DNA of 64,000 nucleotides, taken from NCBI RefSeq assembly GCF_030454045.1, contig NZ_JAKDJE010000004.1:1-64000 (forward strand), read 5' to 3'. Made by a program: the position numbers and the translations under genes. Below, piece after piece: positions 55,256 to 63,693 of the stretch. Within the stretch, counting starts at the first letter, position 1; every line of letters starts with the position of its first letter. Below the pieces are notes generated by a model that ran no database searches, was not told the DNA's origin, and was given only the letters and a program-made list of their open reading frames with translations. The DNA is from Psychrobacter sp. (GTDB lineage: Bacteria; Pseudomonadota; Gammaproteobacteria; Pseudomonadales; Moraxellaceae).

Positions 55256-58162
55256 CTATCCAGTCTTTAAGAGCCGCTGCACCTCAGTTACATTGCGGCA
55301 ATGCAATAGCTGCGCTGGCGAGAGCTGCACTGCATAAGTGTCATAAAGGCGCTTTGAGATGGTTTTGAGGTGCTGAGGACGCAGACCCATGGTCATAAAA
55401 TTCATGGTTTTATCGACAGGCGTATCACTCACCTGACCGATGATGTCTAGATAAATATCAAATAAGGCTTGCTGGCAAAACGTGGTCGTCATGTCAGCGC
55501 TGTGCTCTATAGCGACAGGAAGATATGGTGAGACATCAAAGTGAAAGGCTTGTGAGGCGACAATTTGATGAATCGCGGTATCTATAGCCTGCAATAAGCA
55601 GTCAATGGTCTTGGTAGCAATGGCTTTGGGCACATGGTCAATATCAAACACGAGCGCGCCATCATGCTGAGTGGTAAAGCGAATATCGATCGCTACCTGC
55701 GGCGTTTGCGTCAGTCCACGTTCTAAGCACATGTCATGATCTATGGTCAGTACCGGCCAAGACAGACCGTTGGTAATCACGATAGGCAACACAGGCGCGG
55801 CATTGAGTTTTTCAAAGAGCAATCGCGCCAAATCCACCCCTGAAAATGACAAATGCTGTAAGCCTTCGAGCACATCGACTTGCAAATTTGAGGCTTGCTT
55901 AACGAAATTTTCTGAACCAACTAGCCACTCAACCGCCATAAACGTGGAGTTATTGACAAGCGTGCCTGTGTATAAGGGTAAAACAGGCACCGCAACCACT
56001 ATGGATTGCTTCGTCTGCACTTGTGAGAGCAGCTCTAGAATGAGAGCCATAATCACAGAGTTTTTGAACAGCCCTTGTTTTGCCCCAATTTTTCCCAATT
56101 GCCGAAACGTCTCCGCTGGTACGACCAAACTGCGGCGCACAAAATGGGCAGCGCCCAGCTCATTTAATGGTCTGATCCATGGCAATGTAGGCACGTTGGT
56201 AACGGTAGACAGTTTTTGTACCCAATAGGCCATGTCCGCTGCACGTGACGCCGCTTTAGATTCAGCCTTAGGCATATCTGTTATCACAGCGGGCACAGTC
56301 ACAGCCTTGGTTGTGGCAGACGGCGCTGTAAACAGCTCAAGCATTAAAGACGCGATCGCGCGGCCATCAAGAATGAGCGCATCAAAACGTATAAAGAGGC
56401 GCAACAAGCCATCTGTTAAATGAAAGGCCGTGATGTTCCAAGGCGCGCCCTGCAAATCAAACATTTGGTGCGTATACGTCTCTCGATAAGACTGTAGATA
56501 GATAGTGGCCTCTTTGGCTGAGAGGTGGTGCAGATCAATCTCTTGTAGATTGACATAGAGGTCATTACACACATACTGAGTCAGTGTGGTCATATTGATA
56601 TGAGTGCGTAGACTCTCATGCCGCTTAACAATATCCGTCAAGCGCTGCTTGAGCACAGTCATATCCATACGACCATAGTATTCACGGAACTCCTGCATGG
56701 CAACGCCGCCAAGCGGCAACTGTGTCGTACGACCAAGTAGATAGGCTTCTTGTATCGCGGACAATGGCTGCTCGTCAGTCACTATGGTTTTATGATCAGA
56801 TGGCTGCTCGCTTTGATGACTAGTTTGCGGCTCAGGTTGATAAATAATGCCTTTGGGCAGTCGATTAAACGCCATATCAAGAACAGTAGGATTTTGACTA
56901 ACTTCTCTCAATAAGCCGATAAATGAGTGAAACAGCGCGGTGACCCACGCCAGTGGCAATGTGTCCAGACGTATATCCCAATTTACCAATATCCCACTCT
57001 CTACGCGTACCACCTGAGCATCCAAGGCAACCTGCGGACCTTGAGACGTTGTCCATATCATGTCACCAAAGGCTTGTTTGACATTTTCAGAAAACAGCAT
57101 TCCTTGCGGTAAATCCAAAGCGGCAGTAAACACCACAGGCGTCTGCTGGGCCGCACCATGATAGCGAGACAAATCCCTCATGATGTTGACACCCGCATAA
57201 TGGGCATGGTCTAGCAGCTCAATCATCTGATCAGCCACATTTTGACACAGCGTACCCAAGGTTTTGGCTGTCGCTGTGTCTATATTGACAATGACAAAAT
57301 TAGAAAAATCGCCAATACACTGGTCAATATGGTCTACCACAGGCGCGCGCCAAAAGGTTGGGACATTGAGTCTAAAGAAAGTATCTTGGGTGGCCTGACT
57401 CAAGGCAAAAGCGAACAGACCAAGCATTATGCTAGAAAAGGTGATTTTTCGCTGACGCGCCAGCTGCTGTAACGCTTGGTACTCTACGCTTGTCAGCTGC
57501 TCACTGAGACAATGACTCTGCGCCGTTTTTGCTGCGCTATCACCCACTGGTAATGAGGGCATTGGAGCGATGCCTGGAAGACGCGCCCGCCACCATGATT
57601 TGTCTCTATGATGGCGCTGCTTGATGCTTGCATCTGCTTGCATGGCCTCATGCCAATCAAAAAAGCAGACAACAGGCGTAGAAGTGATGTCTATACCTTG
57701 ATAACACGCCGCCAAACCCTCTATCAACTGACAAAAGCTGGAGGGATCGACCGCGATCATATCCGTGTCAATATGCAAACGAAAGTTTGATTGATTGAGC
57801 AGGCTGACGGAGTACCTTGCCGTTTGACCACTGGTCAAATCCAGCTGCTGGTGCGTCCATTGCTCGCGTTTATTTTCCAAATACTGTACTTGCTTTTGGG
57901 GAGTCAGCACGCTTAAATCATCAACTTCAAGCAGGGTTTTTGGTGCAGATGCGGCAATAGTAGGAATGCCATCTGAGCTGAGGCGCATTCTCAAGATAGA
58001 ATGCCTTAAATGCATATGCTGTAAGGCCGACTCTAGCTTTTGTAAATCAATTGATTGCCCGTCAAATTCAACATAAAGATGGGCGGCCACCCCACCTAAA
58101 AATTCAGACTCGCTGATACGGCCAAACCAGCATGCGGCTTGCATGGGAGTTAATTCACTCAT
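55256..58162 (-). CDS. NRPS protein: cyclization-cyclization-carrier-like (BasD/AngN-like)
   Basis: The 968-residue protein has two condensation-superfamily domains (about 1-430 and 465-890). Both have the cyclization-type DxxxxD instead of HHxxxDG: D134-D139 (DMIAVD) and D594-D599 (DALILD). Both have the downstream TPQVA/GPQVA-type motif (SQGPQVALDAQV and TQTPQVAIDIRF). The paired cyclization domains fit condensation plus oxazoline/thiazoline formation, as in VibF, AngN and BasD. A C-terminal segment (about 895-968) resembles a carrier domain, but the phosphopantetheine serine position is Pro929 in MGLRPQHLKTI. No adenylation domain is present. It is divergent from entE across a Fur-like box. 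Confidence 0.85.
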   Translation of the reverse strand: MSELTPMQAACWFGRISESEFLGGVAAHLYVEFDGQSIDLQKLESALQHMHLRHSILRMRLSSDGIPTIAASAPKTLLEVDDLSVLTPQKQVQYLENKREQWTHQQLDLTSGQTARYSVSLLNQSNFRLHIDTDMIAVDPSSFCQLIEGLAACYQGIDITSTPVVCFFDWHEAMQADASIKQRHHRDKSWWRARLPGIAPMPSLPVGDSAAKTAQSHCLSEQLTSVEYQALQQLARQRKITFSSIMLGLFAFALSQATQDTFFRLNVPTFWRAPVVDHIDQCIGDFSNFVIVNIDTATAKTLGTLCQNVADQMIELLDHAHYAGVNIMRDLSRYHGAAQQTPVVFTAALDLPQGMLFSENVKQAFGDMIWTTSQGPQVALDAQVVRVESGILVNWDIRLDTLPLAWVTALFHSFIGLLREVSQNPTVLDMAFNRLPKGIIYQPEPQTSHQSEQPSDHKTIVTDEQPLSAIQEAYLLGRTTQLPLGGVAMQEFREYYGRMDMTVLKQRLTDIVKRHESLRTHINMTTLTQYVCNDLYVNLQEIDLHHLSAKEATIYLQSYRETYTHQMFDLQGAPWNITAFHLTDGLLRLFIRFDALILDGRAIASLMLELFTAPSATTKAVTVPAVITDMPKAESKAASRAADMAYWVQKLSTVTNVPTLPWIRPLNELGAAHFVRRSLVVPAETFRQLGKIGAKQGLFKNSVIMALILELLSQVQTKQSIVVAVPVLPLYTGTLVNNSTFMAVEWLVGSENFVKQASNLQVDVLEGLQHLSFSGVDLARLLFEKLNAAPVLPIVITNGLSWPVLTIDHDMCLERGLTQTPQVAIDIRFTTQHDGALVFDIDHVPKAIATKTIDCLLQAIDTAIHQIVASQAFHFDVSPYLPVAIEHSADMTTTFCQQALFDIYLDIIGQVSDTPVDKTMNFMTMGLRPQHLKTISKRLYDTYAVQLSPAQLLHCRNVTEVQRLLKTG

Positions 58163-58327
58163 TATGTGCTTACTCAGTTGACAAAATAATATATATGAGG
58201 CACTGTATCACAAATGATAATCATTAGCATTAACATTTACAAACAATAATTGATAATTATTTTTTTATTGCTCTGATATCCCTTTTTTTACTATGACGTA
58301 GCACCGTTTCGCTAAGGTTTTGAGAAT
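58163..58327. promoter_or_regulatory. Divergent promoter region between the two biosynthetic operons
   Basis: This 165-base AT-rich gap separates the Cy-Cy gene and entE and contains a strong Fur-like box (58210-58228). A second AT-rich block TGATAATTATTTTTTT follows near 58251. Confidence 0.8.
58210..58228. promoter_or_regulatory. Fur box controlling the divergent siderophore operons
   Basis: The core AATGATAATCATT (58213-58225) is a perfect match to the central Fur consensus. It lies about 50 bases from one start and 100 from the other, so it can repress both directions when iron is plentiful. Confidence 0.88.
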
Positions 58328-59953
58328 ATGATTAAATCGCTTATTAAATTTTATCCTTGGCCAAAAAACAGAGCGCAGCACTATATAGCCCAAGGCTACT
58401 GGATCAATGAACCACTGACACATATCCTATCTCAGCGTTGCGCTAGCGACCCTAAGGCGACGGCGCTGATTTGCGGTAATCGTCAGTTCAGCTATCAAGC
58501 GTTAGATGACTTGTCTACCAATTTAGCCCATCGCATCAACGCTCAAGGTATTGGCAAAGGAGACACCGCCTTGGTGCAGCTGCCCAACACGGCTGAATTT
58601 TATATTGTTTTTTTTGCGCTATTAAAAATAGGCGTCGCTCCCTTAAATGCGCTTTATTCCCATCGGCAGCATGAGCTACGCAGCTTCTGTCAGCAAATTA
58701 AGCCACAGTTGCTGATCGTGTCAGCGACTCACGAGGTCTTTAAAGACGACGACTTTATTAATGAGCTTCATGCTACCGATCTGAGTCCGCAGCTTGTCTT
58801 AACACTGAATGACACTGCAAGTAAGTACAGACTGGAGACATGGATAGCAGGCAGCGATATGGTGGATACTGATGATGCACATCCTGTGCTCTACTCACCT
58901 ACCCCCGCCGATGAGGTGGCCTTTTTTCAGTTGTCTGGCGGTAGTACGGGCACGCCCAAGCTGATCCCGCGTACACATAACGACTATTACTATAGTGTCA
59001 GAGCGAGTGCTGATATTTGCAGACTGGATACTGATACGCGGCTGCTCTGCGCGCTACCGGCGCCGCACAATTTTATGATGAGCTCTCCTGGCGCGCTTGG
59101 CGTGCTGTATGCAGGAGGCACAGTCGTTATGGCACCTGATCCTGAGCCTTTAAATTGCTTTTCAATCATTGCGCGTTATCGTGTCACTATGGCGTCACTA
59201 GTACCAAGTGCGGTCGTGGCGTGGATAGAGCAAGCGCCCAAACACACAGCACAGCTGCAAACCTTGCAGCTGATACAGGTTGGCGGGGCAAATTTCCCTG
59301 AGACGCTTGCACGAAAAGTGCCCACGGTATTTGGCTGTGCTTTACAGCAGGTCTTTGGTATGGCTGAGGGGCTGGTGAATTACACCCGCTTAGATGATCC
59401 TGATGAACAAATCTTCACCAGCCAAGGACGGCCGATAAGTCCAGATGATGAGGTGATGATTGTTGATGAGCAAGGCAATCCTGTCCCAGAGGGTGAGGTG
59501 GGCATGCTGACCACCCGCGGGCCTTACACTTTTTGCGGGTATTACCAAAGTCCTGAGCATAATACCAACGCATTTGATAAGAATGGCTACTATGCCTCTG
59601 GTGACTTGGTACAGCGCACCCCTGAGGGCAATTTGCGCGTTGTGGGGCGCGTCAAAGACCAGATCAATCGTGGCGGAGAGAAGATCGCTTCTGAGGAAAT
59701 TGAAAACCTCATTCTCGCGCATCCTGATGTGTTAAACGCCGCGCTCATCGCCATCACCGACCCGCGCCTTGGTGAAAAAAGTTGCCTCTACATTATCTCT
59801 CGTGACCCTAATATCAAAGCATCAACGCTACGGCGTTATTTGCTAAACACAGGCATTGCTCAGTACAAGATTCCTGATCGTTTCAAGTTTATTGAGTCCA
59901 TGCCCCTAACCGCCGTGGGCAAAACCGATAAAAAGCACCTACGTACCCTTTAA
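58328..59953 (+). CDS. entE: 2,3-dihydroxybenzoate--AMP ligase
   Basis: The 541-residue adenylation enzyme activates 2,3-dihydroxybenzoate and loads it on the aryl carrier domain of the next gene. Motifs closely follow EntE: FQLSGGSTGTPKLIPRTHND (A3), ALPAPHNFMMSSPG, QQVFGMAEGLVNYTRLDDPD (A5), GYYASGDLVQRTPEG (A7), RVKDQINRGGEKIASEEIEN (A8) and PLTAVGKTDKKHLR with the catalytic A10 lysine. Aromatic-acid ligases have Asn in the HN motif (PAPHN), which is present. It has a ribosome site TAAGG/GAGAA and is the first gene of the plus-strand entE-entB-A operon. Confidence 0.96.
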   Translation: MIKSLIKFYPWPKNRAQHYIAQGYWINEPLTHILSQRCASDPKATALICGNRQFSYQALDDLSTNLAHRINAQGIGKGDTALVQLPNTAEFYIVFFALLKIGVAPLNALYSHRQHELRSFCQQIKPQLLIVSATHEVFKDDDFINELHATDLSPQLVLTLNDTASKYRLETWIAGSDMVDTDDAHPVLYSPTPADEVAFFQLSGGSTGTPKLIPRTHNDYYYSVRASADICRLDTDTRLLCALPAPHNFMMSSPGALGVLYAGGTVVMAPDPEPLNCFSIIARYRVTMASLVPSAVVAWIEQAPKHTAQLQTLQLIQVGGANFPETLARKVPTVFGCALQQVFGMAEGLVNYTRLDDPDEQIFTSQGRPISPDDEVMIVDEQGNPVPEGEVGMLTTRGPYTFCGYYQSPEHNTNAFDKNGYYASGDLVQRTPEGNLRVVGRVKDQINRGGEKIASEEIENLILAHPDVLNAALIAITDPRLGEKSCLYIISRDPNIKASTLRRYLLNTGIAQYKIPDRFKFIESMPLTAVGKTDKKHLRTL

Positions 59954-59998
59954 TACAGTCAGTTCACTTACCATCTTAACTATGCTAGCGAGTCCAGT

Positions 59999-60868
59999 AT
60001 GACCATCAAAACACTCTCCGATTATCCCATGCCGCAGCCTGAAAGCTACCCTACCAATAAAGTAAATTGGCAACTCGATGCCAAACGAGCCGTACTCCTC
60101 ATTCATGATATGCAGCGTTATTTTGTCAATTTTTATGAGACGGACAGTACACTTATTAATACCTTGATCCATCATTTAACCCGCCTGCGCCAATGGGCCT
60201 ATGACAATGGCGTCCCTGTGGTATATACCGCCCAGCCTTATGAACAGCCAGAGGGAGACCGCGCACTACTCAATGCTATGTGGGGCGCAGGCTTGCCAGC
60301 ATCGACAGCCGATCAGCAGTCTATCGTTGATCCGCTCACCCCAGCTGACACAGATACCGTCTTGACCAAGTGGCGCTACAGCGCGTTTGCCCGCTCAGAC
60401 TTGCGAGCGCGTATGCAAGGCTGGAACCGTGACCAGCTGATTATAGGCGGGGTTTATGCCCATATTGGCTGTATGGTGACCGCTATAGATGCGTTTATGA
60501 GTGACATTCAATGCTTCTTAGTCGGTGATGCGGTTGCCGACTTCTCAGAAGCGGAGCATCGCATGGCACTACAGTATGTGTCTTCGCGTTGTGGTCAAGT
60601 GCTCAACACCGAAGCGATCGTCGGGGCAAAAACAAATACAATCACCAAACAGTGGCTTCATACTCGAGTTGAGCAGCTCATTGAGGAAGAGGAGGAGATA
60701 GATCCTGAGGAGAATTTAATTATATACGGGTTAGACTCGCTTAGGATTATGCAGCTTGCCGCCGAGTTTAAAGGATATGGCATTGATATTGGTTTTGAAG
60801 AAATTGCACGCAATCCAACCTTATCTAACTGGTGGGATTTGATACAACAACAGCAAAAGTCAGCCTAA
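59999..60868 (+). CDS. entB: Isochorismatase with aryl carrier domain
   Basis: The 289-residue protein has an isochorismatase domain (about 1-205; AVLLIHDMQRYFVNFY, WRYSAFARSDL, GGVYAHIGCMVTAIDAFM) that converts isochorismate to 2,3-dihydro-2,3-dihydroxybenzoate, and a C-terminal aryl carrier domain with the intact phosphopantetheine motif YGLDSLRIMQL (Ser247). A short acidic linker (EEEEEIDPEE) joins them. It is the only carrier domain in the window with a normal attachment serine. Gaps of 45 and 23 bases place it in one operon with entE and the adenylation gene. Confidence 0.96.
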   Translation: MTIKTLSDYPMPQPESYPTNKVNWQLDAKRAVLLIHDMQRYFVNFYETDSTLINTLIHHLTRLRQWAYDNGVPVVYTAQPYEQPEGDRALLNAMWGAGLPASTADQQSIVDPLTPADTDTVLTKWRYSAFARSDLRARMQGWNRDQLIIGGVYAHIGCMVTAIDAFMSDIQCFLVGDAVADFSEAEHRMALQYVSSRCGQVLNTEAIVGAKTNTITKQWLHTRVEQLIEEEEEIDPEENLIIYGLDSLRIMQLAAEFKGYGIDIGFEEIARNPTLSNWWDLIQQQQKSA

Positions 60869-60891
60869 ATAGCACCCTTAGGTAAAAGGAT

Positions 60892-62811
60892 ATGAAAAAC
60901 GTGAGTGATGACCATCTAGAGGGTATTTATACTCCCAACCAAGACACTGCATTTGCAAATGTCGTATTGCATGACTATCTTGATACGATTAAGACCAATG
61001 TATTGATCACACCGCCAGATAAAACCGCGCTTATTTTTGCTGACCAATCGATCAGCTACCATGAGGTTGGTCATCATGTTGCAGTAATGATGGCAACCTT
61101 TAGGCAGCAAGGCATTCGTGCTGGGTCTGTGGTAGCCATTTGCTTGCACAAAAGCCCCGAACATATCTATACCACGATTGCATGTGCCTTAATGGGTATT
61201 GTTTGGCTGCCCATTGATATACAAGCACCGCGCTCAAGAATTGACTATTTACTGACCAACAGTCGCGCCGACTTTGCCGTCAGTCAGGGGCCACTATCGC
61301 AGCTGTCTGGCATTCAAATAACGACCATTGATATTGATACCGCGCGCGGTCATAACGATCCGATAGATCTGCGTGACTGGTCTTGCGTCTATGATCTGAG
61401 CCGCCGCCCTGCGTACTATCTCTATACTTCTGGTAGCACAGGCAAGCCAAAATGTGTGGTCTTAAACAATCAGGCAACCGCCAACGTCTTGCAACAAACC
61501 ATCGCACATTGGGACGTCACTCATAACGACGTCTTTATGGCTATCACGCCTTTTCATCATGACATGTCTGTGTTCGATATTTTTACGCCCCTATCAGTTG
61601 CAGCGACGCTGGTCATCCCAACTACCGAGCAGCAAAAAGATGCGGGTGCATGGGCAGCATTGATCGCTAAACATCACATCACGCTGTGGTGTAGCGTGCC
61701 TGCCATTGTCGATATGTTGCTGACGGTGAGTGGTCATGACCAAATCAAGACCCTGCGCTTAATTGCCCAAGGTGGTGATTATATCAAGCCATCCATAATT
61801 ACTCTGCTCAAGCAGACCCTGCCTCAAGCGCGGCAGTTTTCTTTAGGCGGGCCGACAGAAACCACCATTTGGAGTATTTGGCATGAGGTCCTTGACGACG
61901 ATCAACACATCATTCCATACGGGAAGGCCTTAGCACACAACCAGTATCATATCCTAAATGAGCAGCATGCGCCTTGTGAGACTAGCACCATCGGAACCAT
62001 GTATATGTCTGGAATCAATTTATCAAATGGCTACTTATTGGATGGAGAGACACATCACAATGACTTCATGCCCATTAAAACGACAAATGGCGATGTGGTC
62101 ATGGCCTTTAAGATGAGTGATTTGGGTTATTATCGAGATGATGGCGCGATCATATTTTCAGGACGCAAGGAAGGGTATCTTAAGGTCAAAGGCGTGCGCA
62201 TTGCGGCATCTGAAGTTGAAAATGCCTTATCTACCTACCCTGCCATTCATCATGCCGTGGTGATCAGCTGCACACACCCTACCACCGATATCAATGAGCT
62301 GGTGGCGCTTTACACCATCAAAAATACGCATGACACAAGCAGTACCAACCGCTTGCCCAAGCAGCAGCTAAGCGCTTTTGATCTAAGAACCTATCTAAAA
62401 GATCAGCTACCAAGCTCGCACATTCCCTCTAAGTTTTTATTGATAGACGACATACCGCTAACAGCGAACAGCAAAGTCGATCGTAACAAACTACTAAGCC
62501 TAGCGCAGGAACGATTATCTATAGCGCCGACGCCTGTCATAGCGGGCACGCCCACTGATTCTAGTCTGTCAGCAGAAGTGATTGATACCGTTTTGACCTT
62601 GTTTAAAAACTATCTACCCAAGCACCAAATACAAACGCTGGAGGGCGATACGCAACTGTTTGCTTTAAGCATAAAACCCAAACAACTGATGACCATTGCC
62701 ACGCAGCTATCACAGCAACTGAATGTCTCGCTTGATTTTTATTCACTGGTAGTCTGTAAAACTCTGGGTGAGGTGATGATAAAAGCACAGCTTGCTTTAG
62801 ACCGTCAATAA
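60892..62811 (+). CDS. NRPS adenylation protein with degenerate carrier domain (BasA-like)
   Basis: The 639-residue protein has an amino-acid adenylation domain (about 35-540): A3 YLYTSGSTGKPKCVVLNN, A4 PFHHDMSVFDIFTPLS, A5 SLGGPTETTIWSIWHEV, A7 GYYRDDGAII, A8 GRKEGYLKVKGVRIAASEVEN and A10 IPLTANSKVDRNKL with the catalytic lysine. The A4 Asp keeps the alpha-amino contact. The segment LWCSVPAIV occupies the place where Cys-activating domains read LWNSVPALx; the domain is of the Cys/Ser/Thr-using siderophore type, but the specificity cannot be fixed. The C-terminal carrier-like segment has Pro596 in place of the attachment Ser (ALSIKPKQLMTI). It is the last gene before a convergent terminator. 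Confidence 0.87.
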   Translation: MKNVSDDHLEGIYTPNQDTAFANVVLHDYLDTIKTNVLITPPDKTALIFADQSISYHEVGHHVAVMMATFRQQGIRAGSVVAICLHKSPEHIYTTIACALMGIVWLPIDIQAPRSRIDYLLTNSRADFAVSQGPLSQLSGIQITTIDIDTARGHNDPIDLRDWSCVYDLSRRPAYYLYTSGSTGKPKCVVLNNQATANVLQQTIAHWDVTHNDVFMAITPFHHDMSVFDIFTPLSVAATLVIPTTEQQKDAGAWAALIAKHHITLWCSVPAIVDMLLTVSGHDQIKTLRLIAQGGDYIKPSIITLLKQTLPQARQFSLGGPTETTIWSIWHEVLDDDQHIIPYGKALAHNQYHILNEQHAPCETSTIGTMYMSGINLSNGYLLDGETHHNDFMPIKTTNGDVVMAFKMSDLGYYRDDGAIIFSGRKEGYLKVKGVRIAASEVENALSTYPAIHHAVVISCTHPTTDINELVALYTIKNTHDTSSTNRLPKQQLSAFDLRTYLKDQLPSSHIPSKFLLIDDIPLTANSKVDRNKLLSLAQERLSIAPTPVIAGTPTDSSLSAEVIDTVLTLFKNYLPKHQIQTLEGDTQLFALSIKPKQLMTIATQLSQQLNVSLDFYSLVVCKTLGEVMIKAQLALDRQ

Positions 62812-62835
62812 AGCTGCGTCGCCTAATAAGGATCT

Positions 62836-62867
62836 AAAAAAGGTTTACCGCGGTAAACCCTTTTTTT
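62836..62867. terminator. Bidirectional terminator between the adenylation gene and entA
   Basis: A perfect 9-bp palindrome GGTTTACCG/CGGTAAACC (62842-62859) is flanked by A6 and T7 tracts. Confidence 0.85.
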
Positions 62868-62914
62868 ATATCTTTGTCTTTTCTATGCCCTTACTCAGTG
62901 CTCATACCACCGTG

Positions 62915-63676
62915 CTAGCACCCTAACGTCGCACCACCATCCACCACCAGATCCTGCATGGTGATATGTGACGCCTGATCGCTTATAAAAAACATGATCA
63001 CGTTCGTGATGTCTTTAACCTGCGCTATTTTTTGTAGCGGTATGCCAAGTTTATACTGTTTAAGATTGCCCGTAATGGTGGTTTGCTCCCCATTCTCATC
63101 TCCCCATAGCTGCGTTTGCATCGCCGTTTCGGTAGATCCTGGTGACACCACATTGGCTCTGACACCATATTCAGCCAGCTCTAATGCCACTGTTTTTGTG
63201 AAGTAAGTCAGTGCCGCTTTTGATGCCCCGTAGGCGGACATATTGATACGCGGCATAGTAGCGGCATTGGATGACACCACAACGATACTGCCACTGCGTT
63301 TTTCTTTAAAATAAGGCGTCAACTTTTGGCAGAAGTGAAAGCAAGAAAACACATTTACTGCAAAGGTATCCAGCCAATCTTTAGAGGACATATCATTGTG
63401 CTGTGCCAAATGCAGGACACCTGCAATATGAATAAAATAGTCAGGGGGACTGACCGTTAATAGTGTCTCACATAAGTGCATAATCTGCTGTTCATCTCGA
63501 ATGTCGCAAATGTGTACCTGCTGTTGTAACACTGCGGGCAGTTTGTCTTTGGCCTTATCGATACCGATAACCTCAACATCCTCATCTAACAGGCGCTGCA
63601 TCACATCTGCGCCAATACCTTGATTGACGCCCACCAGCCATGCGGTTTTTTTTATCACAGTGTGATTTGTCATCAT
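62915..63676 (-). CDS. entA: 2,3-dihydro-2,3-dihydroxybenzoate dehydrogenase
   Basis: The 253-residue short-chain dehydrogenase oxidises the EntB product to 2,3-dihydroxybenzoate. It has a Rossmann loop VGVNQGIG, IAGVLHLA, FAVNVFSCFHFCQ, IVVVSSNAATMPRINMSAYGASKAALTY (Ser, Tyr and Lys of the active site), VVSPGSTETAMQTQLWG, LGIPLQKIA and the C-terminal ASHITMQDLVVDGGATLG, all close to EntA. AAGGA precedes the tandem ATGs (63676 or 63673). It is directly downstream of entC. Confidence 0.96.
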   Translation of the reverse strand: MMTNHTVIKKTAWLVGVNQGIGADVMQRLLDEDVEVIGIDKAKDKLPAVLQQQVHICDIRDEQQIMHLCETLLTVSPPDYFIHIAGVLHLAQHNDMSSKDWLDTFAVNVFSCFHFCQKLTPYFKEKRSGSIVVVSSNAATMPRINMSAYGASKAALTYFTKTVALELAEYGVRANVVSPGSTETAMQTQLWGDENGEQTTITGNLKQYKLGIPLQKIAQVKDITNVIMFFISDQASHITMQDLVVDGGATLGC

Positions 63677-63693
63677 GCTGATCCTTAAGTGGG

